A stretch of 64,000 bases of DNA from Salipaludibacillus sp047795645. GTDB taxonomy: Bacteria; Bacillota; Bacilli; Bacillales; Salisediminibacteriaceae. The stretch covers positions 1,426,001 through 1,490,000 of the forward strand of contig NZ_CP181045.1 in assembly GCF_047795645.1 (NCBI RefSeq), given 5' to 3'. The notes under the pieces were generated by a model. It worked only from the letters and a program-made list of their open reading frames with translations. It had not been told where the DNA came from and did no database searches. This document shows positions 16,334 through 24,392 of this stretch, in pieces. The translations under genes were made by a program, and so were the position numbers. Each line of letters begins with the position of its first letter. Positions within the stretch are counted from its first letter, which is position 1.

Positions 16334-18463
16334 TTATTTTTTAACCTTCAATAACCTTAAGCTGTTTAATGTTACAAGCAATGTCGCTCCCATATCAGCA
16401 AATATCGCAATCCATAGAGTTAACCAACCAGGTATTACTAACAGTAAAGCTACTAATTTAATTCCTAAAGAGAAGCCAATGTTTTGTTTGATGATCCTTA
16501 ACGCTTTTTTACTTAATTTGATTGTATACGATAATTTATTTAAATCATCAGACATTAATGCGATATCAGCCGTTTCTAATGCCGTGTCCGTTCCAGCACC
16601 ACCCATCGCCACACCAACGGAAGAAGCCGCAAGTGCAGGTGCATCGTTTACTCCATCTCCAACCATTGCAACACTTCGATGCTTTTCACGAAGGGCTCTA
16701 ACAACGTTTAACTTATCTTCCGGAAGTAAATCGGCTTTCATATCTGTTATGCCAACTTCTTTCCCAATCGCCGCTGCCGTCCTTCGGTTATCGCCAGTAA
16801 GCATCACTGTTTTTTCAATTCCAAGTTGATGTAGTTTACGAATAGCAGCTGTTGCTGATTCTCTCACTTCATCTGCTACAGCAATTAATAAAAGGATTTC
16901 ATTTTCATTTCCTAATATCATCACCGTTTTCCCTTGTATTTGCAGATGATTGATTTTTTCTCTCGTAGAGCTTTCGATTGATAGATGTAATTCTTCAAAA
17001 AGGGTTGGACTGCCTACATAATAAATTTTATTATTTACTTTCGCTTTTACTCCCTTACCTGTCATCGATTGAAATTCTTCAACAGCGACACTATTAATAT
17101 TCAAACCATTTTCTTCTGCTTTTCGCGTAATAGCTGAAGCAAGTGGATGTTGTGACCCTTTTTCAATAGCTGCTGTAATTGTCAACCATTCATCTTCTTT
17201 TCCCTGTACCATCACAACATCTGTTACTTCTGGAACACCTTTTGTAAGTGTACCTGTTTTATCAAATGCAATAACCTTTAAATGACCTGCTTCTTCTAAA
17301 TGAATACCACCCTTAATTAATATACCGTTTCTCGCTGCATTACCAATTGCAGTAACAACAGCAACTGGCGTGGAGACAACTAGAGCACAAGGACAACCAA
17401 CTACTAACACAGCTAATCCTTGATAAATCCATAAACTCCAATCAGCCCCCAGTATTGGCGGAACGATAGCGATTAATAAAGCTAAAACGATGATTGCTGG
17501 TGTATAATATTTCGCGAATCTATCAACAAATGCTTGAGAAGGCGCTTTTTCTGCTTGAGCTTCTTCTACTAAATGAATGATTTTGGCTAACGTTGTATCT
17601 TCCACTTGTTTTGTTACTATGACTTCTAATAGTCCTTCTTCATTCAATGTACCTGCAAATACTTCGTCCGTAACTGTCTTTGTTACTGGAACACTTTCTC
17701 CTGTAATAGCTGCCTGATTTAATGTTGAAGTACCTCTGATAACTTCGCCGTCCATCGCTAGTTTTTGACCAGGTTTCACAATCATCACGTCATTAATTTG
17801 AATATCGTCAACGTGAACCATCATTTCTTTATTGTCACGCTTTATTAGTGCTTCTTTTGGAGCAATATCCATTAACGCTTCAATAGATTGACGGGACTTA
17901 TTCATGGAATATCGTTCTAATGCTTCACTTATAGCAAAGAGAATAACAACAGTTGCTCCTTCTCCCCATTCACCAATGATCGCCGCGCCCAAAATAGCAA
18001 CAGTCATAAGTGTATTCATATCAAATTTAAGTTTGATTAGATTTTTAAATCCTTTAATAAACAGTGAATATCCTCCAATTAAAATCGCTGCTGCAAAACC
18101 AATCGTCGGAAGGATACTCTCTCCATACTGCTCTCCTAAGAACCAACTAATTATAAGGATGATTGCTGAAATGTATACTTTGATCGTTTCTTTTTGTTTC
18201 CAAAACGGTGTTCGTTTCACTAATCTTTCCTTTTCATCACGCAATTTCAAGTTTTCAAAAGCACCTGCCGTTTCAAGTGCTTCAATGGTTGTCTGACCAG
18301 TAACCGTTATTTTAGAAGCGGCAAAATTCACTTTTGCACTAGAAACACCATCCAGGTGTTCCACGTTCTCCTCGAACGTTTTCGCACAGCCTGTTCAGGT
18401 GAATCCTTGAACACGATACGTCTTCACTTCTTGTTCTGTTTTTTTATTTATTTTCTCAGACAT
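16334..18463 (-). CDS. cadA: CadA-type heavy-metal P1B-ATPase with in-frame UGA at the CxxC motif (candidate selenoprotein)
   Basis: Exports Cd(II), Zn(II) or Pb(II) across the membrane using ATP. The reading frame opens at ATG 18463 (ribosome site AAGAGGT) as MSEKINKKTEQEVKTYRVQG and reaches FT-TGA-TGCAKTFEENV. The TGA (18397-18395, codon 23) stands exactly where CadA proteins have the first Cys of GFTCxxCA. Everything after it is intact: membrane motif VVGCPCALVV, phosphorylation site DKTGTLTKG, SQHPLAS, GDGVNDAPAL, giving 709 residues with codon 23 read through. Without read-through only an internal GTG at 18364 with no ribosome site could start the protein. The start overlaps the end of cadC. 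Alternatives are a nonsense mutation, a sequencing error or UGA read as Cys. Confidence 0.85.
18363..18397 (-). promoter_or_regulatory. Candidate SECIS hairpin in cadA mRNA
   Basis: Counting the UGA as nt 1-3, nt 19-24 (ACGUUC) pair perfectly with nt 30-35 (GAACGU) around a 5-nt loop GAGGA. The first loop base is G, about 22 nt past the UGA. Bacterial SECIS elements need a short stem at about this distance with G in the first two loop positions. The stem is short and could arise by chance. Confidence 0.55.
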
Positions 18464-18824
18464 GCTCTTTTACCTCTTTTTTGTGCACCAACGCAATAAC
18501 AATTAGCTGTTTTATATGCTCATCATCTAGGGAATAAAACGCTAATTTTCCTTCTTTCCGATACTTTACTATCCCCTGTTTTCGGAGCGTTCGTAAGTGG
18601 TGGGAAGCTGTCGCAATAGAAGACCCAATAATATTAGCAATATCACATACGCACAGCTCTCCATCTTGGCAAAGCGCATAAGAAATCTTTGCTCTATTTT
18701 CATCTGCAAGTGCTTTAAATAACTGAGAAACGCTAGAGAGATCTTCCTTTTCCAATTCTCCTTGGATTCGATTAACTTTTTCCTCGTCATAACAATAAAT
18801 ATCACAAGTATCTTTTGTACTCAT
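18456..18824 (-). CDS. cadC: Cadmium/lead/zinc-responsive ArsR-family repressor CadC
   Basis: Winged-helix repressor released from DNA by Cd(II), Pb(II) or Zn(II). Starting at 18824 (MSTKDTC), the metal-binding thiols fall at Cys7, Cys11, Cys58 and Cys60 (DTCDIYC; ELCVCD), the same positions as in the staphylococcal plasmid CadC. The recognition helix region is SSIATASHHLRTLRKQG. The longer frame to 18848 lacks a ribosome site. The stop overlaps the cadA start, so repressor and pump are translationally coupled and co-induced. Confidence 0.93.
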   Translation of the reverse strand: MSTKDTCDIYCYDEEKVNRIQGELEKEDLSSVSQLFKALADENRAKISYALCQDGELCVCDIANIIGSSIATASHHLRTLRKQGIVKYRKEGKLAFYSLDDEHIKQLIVIALVHKKEVKEHV

Positions 18825-18842
18825 TTGACCTTCACTCCATTC

Positions 18843-18907
18843 ATTCAAATATCTATTTGAATATAAGTATACTCTTTTCTATTTTATATTCAAGTGTTCG
18901 TTTGAAT
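18843..18907 (-). promoter_or_regulatory. cadCA promoter and two CadC-type operators
   Basis: A promoter TTGAAT (18893-18888) with a 16-bp spacer and TATACT (18871-18866) reads toward cadC. It is bracketed by two inverted repeats: ATTCAAATA-TC-TATTTGAAT at 18843-18862 and ATTCAA...TTTGAAT at 18888-18907. Both resemble CadC/SmtB-family operators. One covers the -35 and the other the transcription start region. Confidence 0.8.
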
Positions 18908-18920
18908 GATTATTATTAAA

Positions 18921-18957
18921 AAGCAAAAAGGTTATCCCGGATGTCAGGATAACCTTC
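18921..18957 (-). terminator. Terminator of the TetR/ABC exporter operon
   Basis: On minus, AAGGTTATCC pairs with GGATAACCTT around a 9-nt loop, followed by TTTGCTTTTT. It separates the operon from the cadCA promoter. Confidence 0.82.
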
Positions 18958-19065
18958 TCATACTTGTACAATGTTTAAGAAAAAACGTAATGACTTTTCC
19001 TATTCGATATTGGGTCCCCTATCCTATGAGGCTCAAGGAGCGCGTTTTACGAGTAGCCATCTTCC

Positions 19066-19833
19066 CTAAATTGATTTCTTAAAATGAGAATGAAAGTATG
19101 CGATAAAGAATGAATGGATAACCAGTCCACCTATAATCAGCAGCCACCAGTTTGTTATCGCACCAAATGTTGAATTGGTAATTCCAGCGTAAATAGCCTC
19201 AGCTCCCCAGGTAATCGGGATTAAATAGGTGATAATTGTCCAAGGTGAATCACTTAAGTAACTTATTAACGGAGCAACCATCAACAATGAGATTAATTTA
19301 GCATAGGCCATGCCCTCTACTTTATTTTTTGCTAGCGTAGCTAAATACATCGTTAACAAAGGGCTAATTAACGATGCCATCGCAATGGAAAAGAAGAGGT
19401 AAAACCAATTAATGCTGTTCCCGAAAAGTAAAACAACCGCAATTATAAGGGATATCAAACAGGCCAATAATCCGGGCATAGACATTCGATATTGAAGATA
19501 CCCATTCTTGCCAAGAGGGGTGATTCCCATATACGATATAATCCCCTCATCTTTTTCATCCAATAGCAAAAATCCCGTCACCATCGATACCATCATTGGC
19601 GTCATAAGAATGACTAAAGCGGAAATTACTTCTGAGTGAGCTGTTACGCGGAAGGCTGTATAATCAGTAATAATCTCATCTAAGTAAGGAATTCCAAACA
19701 GTACTAACAGGACCATTAAAACTGGTACAAACATTATCAATTGCATTAAGGGATCACGAAGAATGTTCATGGCATCGCCACGGATAAACGTTTGAAATGT
19801 TTCCAATGAGAACTTTCGATTAATACTCCTCAT
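19066..19833 (-). CDS. ABC exporter permease, second subunit
   Basis: A 255-aa membrane protein with about six spans and an N-terminal cytosolic segment (SINRKFSLETFQTFIRGDAMNI). The topology is that of ABC-2 type drug-export permeases. The sequence resembles subunits annotated as fluoroquinolone export permeases, but the real substrate is unknown. Its start overlaps the stop of the preceding permease gene by 4 nt. It is the last gene of a tetR-ATPase-permease-permease operon. Confidence 0.8.
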   Translation of the reverse strand: MRSINRKFSLETFQTFIRGDAMNILRDPLMQLIMFVPVLMVLLVLFGIPYLDEIITDYTAFRVTAHSEVISALVILMTPMMVSMVTGFLLLDEKDEGIISYMGITPLGKNGYLQYRMSMPGLLACLISLIIAVVLLFGNSINWFYLFFSIAMASLISPLLTMYLATLAKNKVEGMAYAKLISLLMVAPLISYLSDSPWTIITYLIPITWGAEAIYAGITNSTFGAITNWWLLIIGGLVIHSFFIAYFHSHFKKSI

Positions 19834-20561
19834 ATAGACACCTTCTTTCCGTCACCTGTCCTGGCAATAATAAACGTATAAAAGCGCTTATAAGCTAGAA
19901 AAAATGCAATAATAGACCAACCTAAGAGAAGTACTATATGATTAATGATTGGCAACCACGACATCCCATCTTCTGTTACGCCTCCGTTTACAGCGACCCT
20001 CAGCAGGAAAAGAGCTGAGTAGGTCGGTGTTAACTGAAGAAAATTCCAGGATAACCAATCAACATAGTAAAGAACAGGAGTGAACAAAACAACCATCAAT
20101 ACGATAGCACGGAACATGAAGTGGTTTAGCGAACCGGCGTCTGGTGAGATAATTAAACCCACCGACGTAAAAAACAGACTACATAAAATTAGCGATAGAG
20201 TTAGCCATAGGAAAGAGACCGACGTTCCTAAAGAGACGAATGCAATAAGTAAACCGGTAAGCAAGGCGATCAGTGTTAATGAGACTATTTTTGCGACCAA
20301 ATAGTGCCACAGTTTTGCAGGTGTTACGAAGAGATACGTGAGCAATTGCTGATTTCGTTCGAGCATAATAATTGTACCTACAAAAAAGAAGCCGAACGTA
20401 CCAGGATCGGTAAATATAATTAGGACACTCCAAAAAGGTCTCGCGTCAAGTGGAACCCATAGCAGTAACGCGATATAGACAACTGTAACGAATGCATACA
20501 CGTAATAAAAACCGTGGCGGTACTGAAAACGGATATCTTGTAACAGTAAACGACCGATCAT
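19830..20561 (-). CDS. ABC exporter permease, first subunit
   Basis: A 243-aa protein with about six hydrophobic segments, beginning LLLQDIRFQYRHGFYYVYAF, a start common in ABC-2 permeases. A short periplasmic-side loop carries GTFGFFFVGT. It overlaps the ATPase gene by 4 nt and the second permease gene by 4 nt, so the two permeases likely form a heterodimer on the encoded ATPase. Confidence 0.8.
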   Translation of the reverse strand: MIGRLLLQDIRFQYRHGFYYVYAFVTVVYIALLLWVPLDARPFWSVLIIFTDPGTFGFFFVGTIIMLERNQQLLTYLFVTPAKLWHYLVAKIVSLTLIALLTGLLIAFVSLGTSVSFLWLTLSLILCSLFFTSVGLIISPDAGSLNHFMFRAIVLMVVLFTPVLYYVDWLSWNFLQLTPTYSALFLLRVAVNGGVTEDGMSWLPIINHIVLLLGWSIIAFFLAYKRFYTFIIARTGDGKKVSI

Positions 20562-21412
20562 TGGAGCGACCTCCCCGTTACTTCGATAAACACTTCTTCT
20601 AAAGTTTTCTCAGGTGTTTCTATTTTTTGAATCGAGTTTGAACGGAGTATTTCTTGAAACCGTGTGTTTTCAGCTAACCCAGTTAAGGGGAAGTGGTCCG
20701 TTTTGAAGTTCGAGGAATTCCCATGAACAATAGATAGTTTGTTCTCCTGATGAGAGGCTTTCAATTTGGCAGGTGCATCAACTTCATTTATTTCACCATC
20801 AACGATGAAGGCGACTCTATCACACAAGCTGTCAGCCACATGCATATTATGCGTATTAAGAATAATTGTCTTCCCTTGGTTCTGCTTTTCGCGAATCAAT
20901 TCCTTTACCTTTTGGACATTGACCGGGTCTAAACCAGCCGTCGGTTCATCAAGAAAAATCAATTCTGGATCATGTAACAGAGCTCGGCAAATATTTAACC
21001 GCATATGCATCCCTTTAGAATAATCAGAAACACGAATGTCCTCTTTTCCATCGAGACCTACTTTCTCCATTAACTCCTCAAGGTCAATCTCTCTTTTTTT
21101 ATAAAAAGAGAGAAAGAATTCTAAGTTCTCACGTGCCGTAAATTTCTGATAAAAGTCAGGTGTTTCAAAAGCTATACCGAGTTTTTCATAAAAGTCGGCT
21201 GTATGATTGGATATTTCTTGATTCATGACTGTTACTGTTCCTTCATAACCTTTTAAAACACCTATGAGAATTTTTTGTAATGTGCTTTTTCCTGCACCTG
21301 ATGGACCGAGAAAACCGAATATTTCGCCTTTTTTTATAGAGACATTTATCCCATTTATCGCTTGCAGATGGGCTGACGGATATGAATAGTATAAATTTTT
21401 TAATTCGATCAT
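20558..21412 (-). CDS. ABC exporter ATP-binding protein
   Basis: Powers the two adjacent permeases. Walker A is GPSGAGKST, the signature is DYSKGMHMR (an SKGM variant of LSGGQ) and Walker B is ELIFLDEP, followed by the TAGLDP D-loop and the NTHNMH switch His. I start at the Met at 21412 because GGAG precedes it; the longer frame would overlap tetR further. The start is 5 nt past the tetR stop. A C-terminal tail of about 80 residues is typical of drug or antibiotic exporter ATPases. Confidence 0.9.
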   Translation of the reverse strand: MIELKNLYYSYPSAHLQAINGINVSIKKGEIFGFLGPSGAGKSTLQKILIGVLKGYEGTVTVMNQEISNHTADFYEKLGIAFETPDFYQKFTARENLEFFLSFYKKREIDLEELMEKVGLDGKEDIRVSDYSKGMHMRLNICRALLHDPELIFLDEPTAGLDPVNVQKVKELIREKQNQGKTIILNTHNMHVADSLCDRVAFIVDGEINEVDAPAKLKASHQENKLSIVHGNSSNFKTDHFPLTGLAENTRFQEILRSNSIQKIETPEKTLEEVFIEVTGRSLQ

Positions 21413-21416
21413 GAGC

Positions 21417-22025
21417 TCACTCCTTGAATATTTTCTCTGCAATTGCATGAATCATGAACTGAAAGCTGTCGTTGAATACATCTTCACCAATTTCTTTTTG
21501 GTGAGTCAATAGAAGGAATATAGCTCTTAACGAACCGCTAATGACCTCGTGAGACAACGATCGATCCATGATACCCTGTTCTTGCCAATACTGAAATAAC
21601 GGAGAAAAGTTAAGTGTATCTTGCTCTGCATGAGCATGAATGACTTCTGAAGGAAGCTTTCTGACTAATACTTCATAATCATCAGTCACTATTATGCGAT
21701 AGAGAATCGGCCTCTGTTCAATAAGTTTAAACGCTTTTAAAAGAACAGAAGCGAAGTGCGCTGCATTCATTTGTGCGATAGATTCAAATTCTCTAATAAG
21801 TTCAGCTTGAATTGCTTCTTCCTCTTGCTCAAGTATACGAAAATATAACAGTTCCTTGGAATCAAAAAATTTATAAAAAGAACCAAGGGAAATACCGACT
21901 TCTTCTGTTAAGTCCCTAATGCTTGTTTTTTTTAGGCCGATCGTTTCAAACTTATCTTTTCCCACCTTAACGAGCTGCTCCTCAATACGTTGAGCTTCGT
22001 CTTTATTAAATCCTCTAGGTGCCAT
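21417..22025 (-). CDS. TetR-family transcriptional regulator
   Basis: First gene of the exporter operon and probably its ligand-responsive repressor. The N-terminal helix-turn-helix lies in FETIGLKKTSIRDLTEEVGI followed by SLGSFYKFFDSKELLYF, the classic TetR pattern. The remaining ~140 residues are the helical ligand-binding domain. GGGAGG lies 7 nt before the Met at 22025, favouring that over the frame starting at 22052. Confidence 0.9.
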   Translation of the reverse strand: MAPRGFNKDEAQRIEEQLVKVGKDKFETIGLKKTSIRDLTEEVGISLGSFYKFFDSKELLYFRILEQEEEAIQAELIREFESIAQMNAAHFASVLLKAFKLIEQRPILYRIIVTDDYEVLVRKLPSEVIHAHAEQDTLNFSPLFQYWQEQGIMDRSLSHEVISGSLRAIFLLLTHQKEIGEDVFNDSFQFMIHAIAEKIFKE

Positions 22026-22266
22026 TAACCATCCTCCCAACATTAAAAACATATGAACAAATTATATTCTTATTCATAAATTCATTAAATCAGACACTTA
22101 AAGGATAGTCAACTAATTTTCGCAAACATAGAATGCTTCAGTTTTTATCGTACGAGCTGGCGCAAAAGATTTTACAGAGACACATGAATAATAAAAACCT
22201 ATTGCAGCACCAACTCCTACAATAGGTTCCATAATTTTAGTGACATAGATACATACATGATAATAT

Positions 22267-23139
22267 TTATCTTCTTAAAAATAGAAATACTCCAATTAGA
22301 ATAAAAAATCCTCCTGTTAATTGTGTAATTGTGATACTCTCACCTAATATAATGACTGCTAAAATCGTTGCCCCCACTGGTTCCCCTAATATGCTCATAG
22401 ATATCGTTGAGGTATTGACATATTTCAACAAATGATTGTAGATCACATGAGCGATTGTCGGAAGAATCGCTAATAAAATAAATATCTTCCATTCATCTGA
22501 TGCGTAACCTCCTAGAGGAACTTGAGTAATAATATTATAGATAGTCAAAGCAAGTGCTGCGAAAAAAAACACATAAAAACTATAGATCCAATGCGAAATT
22601 TTTCTGACTGTTTTTTGGCCAATTAACAAATAAGCGACAATAGCTATCACACTTAAAAAGGAGAGTAAGTCACCAATAAGGGCAGATCTACTTAAGCCTA
22701 AATCTCCCAAACCGATCATCACTACTCCAATAAAAGCGACAGCGATGGTTAATACCGATGAGAGGTTAGCCCTTTCTTTGTAAACTATGTATCCTCCAAA
22801 TAAAGCAACGATTGGTTGTAAGGCTAGAATAACCGTCGAACTAGCTACCGTCGTTAATTTTAAAGAACCAAACCACAAAGCGAAATGTAAAGCTAAGAAA
22901 ATCCCTGCAAAAGATAAAGTAAACCAATCTTTTTTCGTTAAAAGCAACATATCTTTTCTTTTGAGAATAACAATTGGTAAGAGTAATAAACATGCTAAGT
23001 ACATCCGGTACATACTTATGATTGTCGCTGGAGCATCGGACCATTTCACAAATATTGCTGCAAAAGATATTGAAATGATAGATATGGTTAGCAATAGTCC
23101 TATCCGTTGCGGTTTGTTTCCCACTTCAGCTTCTGCCAT
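22267..23139 (-). CDS. EamA-family (DMT) transporter
   Basis: A ten-span exporter-like protein of the drug/metabolite transporter superfamily. The two EamA repeats are visible as ISISFAAIFVKWSDAPATI...MYRMYLACLLLLP and LSFLSVIAIVAYLLIGQKTV...SILGEPVGATILA. The last segment carries the typical EP-GA motif. GGGGGAG precedes the Met at 23139, so I drop the 13 residues upstream. Substrates of this family (amino acids, nucleosides, metabolites) cannot be read from sequence. The 200 bp to its left show no gene beyond a 38-codon frame without a ribosome site. Confidence 0.88.
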   Translation of the reverse strand: MAEAEVGNKPQRIGLLLTISIISISFAAIFVKWSDAPATIISMYRMYLACLLLLPIVILKRKDMLLLTKKDWFTLSFAGIFLALHFALWFGSLKLTTVASSTVILALQPIVALFGGYIVYKERANLSSVLTIAVAFIGVVMIGLGDLGLSRSALIGDLLSFLSVIAIVAYLLIGQKTVRKISHWIYSFYVFFFAALALTIYNIITQVPLGGYASDEWKIFILLAILPTIAHVIYNHLLKYVNTSTISMSILGEPVGATILAVIILGESITITQLTGGFFILIGVFLFLRR

Positions 23140-23190
23140 ATGACTCCCCCATCTTATATGTATACTGTCTACTATCAAATTTCAAACACA

Positions 23191-23238
23191 AAAAACCACC
23201 TTTCATTGGAAAACTCCCAACAGAAAAAGTGGTTTTAA
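23191..23238 (-). terminator. Terminator downstream of yneF
   Basis: On minus, AAAACCAC and GTGGTTTT close a hairpin followed by TTTTTG. It lies between yneF and the EamA gene. Confidence 0.65.
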
Positions 23239-23356
23239 ACTCGTCAAAATTAAAGGGTACGCATTAAAGAATATGCCCTAGAAGGGTAATTCAAAATAGG
23301 ACCGCCCAAACATAATGACAGAATCACGTACCCTTTCAAACCCGGAGTAGTGACTC

Positions 23357-23566
23357 TTATTTTTGATTATTCATTGCTTTCATCATCTGGTTAATCTTCT
23401 TCTGTGATGGATTCTGACCCATTTGCATCATCATTACTCGAAGCATTTTCTCATTAATTGGTGGATTTTTCTTCATGTAATTCATCATGTACTGTCTAGC
23501 AATAAAGAACCCAATCGCGATTCCTGCTAACAGAGCGATGACACCGATTAAAATATATAGCCACAT
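23357..23566 (-). CDS. yneF: YneF family (UPF0154) small membrane protein
   Basis: A 69-aa protein with one N-terminal span (WLYILIGVIALLAGIAIGFF) and the conserved cytoplasmic tail NPPINEKMLRVMMMQMGQNP, which defines the family. Function is unknown. It follows sirA as in B. subtilis (yneE-yneF). Confidence 0.92.
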   Translation of the reverse strand: MWLYILIGVIALLAGIAIGFFIARQYMMNYMKKNPPINEKMLRVMMMQMGQNPSQKKINQMMKAMNNQK

Positions 23567-23693
23567 CGGCGTTGACCCTCCTTCTTCTATCTACTACTTT
23601 GTCGGATAGTAAGTTATTTTCTTGTGAACCCTATTTATTATACATGAATAAATCCGACTTTAAAAGGGTCAATGAATATTTTCCGGGCTATTT

Positions 23694-24143
23694 TTAACCT
23701 TCTTGCATAATATGCATAACTGGAATAGGTTTTAACCATCCATATTTCTCTTTCTCGTAATTGATCGCCAAGAAAAAGGATTGATAGTTTCTTAATACTT
23801 CAAAAAAGCTTGTCTCGGCATCAATCTTCCCTTGGGATATTAACGTCATTTTCCCAGGGGCTAGCGATAATTGAGCAAAACTTCGATCTCTCATTCCCGT
23901 CAAAATATGAGTATTTTCAGAATAAGAGTAGTCTTTACAATGAAAAAATGACTCATAGATATACTTATCTAGGTTAGTTTGACCGTAGTCTTTCGTAATG
24001 TAACGGATTTGATGACCTGTAATCGTTTTGAGTAGTCCTTTTGAGTGACGATGTTCATGAAATAACTGGTATAATTTCTTCTCCATACCGCTGTACATGT
24101 ACGCTACCTCTTCATCCATCAATACGATTTCATATTTTCTCAT
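23694..24143 (-). CDS. sirA: Sporulation inhibitor of replication SirA (YneE)
   Basis: In Bacillus, SirA is made under Spo0A control at sporulation onset and binds DnaA domain I to block new rounds of replication. The sequence is diverged but aligns with known SirA at the C-terminal block: DAETSFFEVLRNYQSFFLAI followed by KYGWLKPI. Its position between tkt and yneF is the same as yneE in B. subtilis, which raises confidence. It indicates that the host is a spore former. Confidence 0.85.
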   Translation of the reverse strand: MRKYEIVLMDEEVAYMYSGMEKKLYQLFHEHRHSKGLLKTITGHQIRYITKDYGQTNLDKYIYESFFHCKDYSYSENTHILTGMRDRSFAQLSLAPGKMTLISQGKIDAETSFFEVLRNYQSFFLAINYEKEKYGWLKPIPVMHIMQEG

Positions 24144-24343
24144 CTTTTCATCCTCTCCGATTTTTACACAACGATCTCATTGATTTGCCTAATTTGCATA
24201 ACCTTATTATAAAAGACATAAGGTCAAGCTTTTGTCAAAATGTGTCAGGAGAGAATGACTAGTTTTGTCTATCGACCACTAAATATTGTTCACCACCGAT
24301 TATTTTCTTACTAGCTTGTAAAAATCATATCAATAAATACAAA

Positions 24344-24378
24344 AAAGCTGCCACCAAAATTACTTTTTTGGGACAGCC
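24344..24378 (-). terminator. Probable terminator of tkt
   Basis: On minus, an imperfect stem AGGCTGTCCC / GGTGGCAGCT is followed by TTTTTTG just past the tkt stop. Confidence 0.65.
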
Positions 24379-24392
24379 TCTATTCTTCATAT

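Noticed and set aside
16334..18364. cadA starting at the internal GTG at 18364
   Set aside because: There is no ribosome site, and the upstream frame back to 18463 is clearly CadA sequence overlapping cadC, so the start is upstream of the TGA.
22140..22262. Minus-strand 38-codon frame (MEPIVGVGAAIGFYYS...)
   Set aside because: Too short, no ribosome site; possibly a gene remnant but unsupported.
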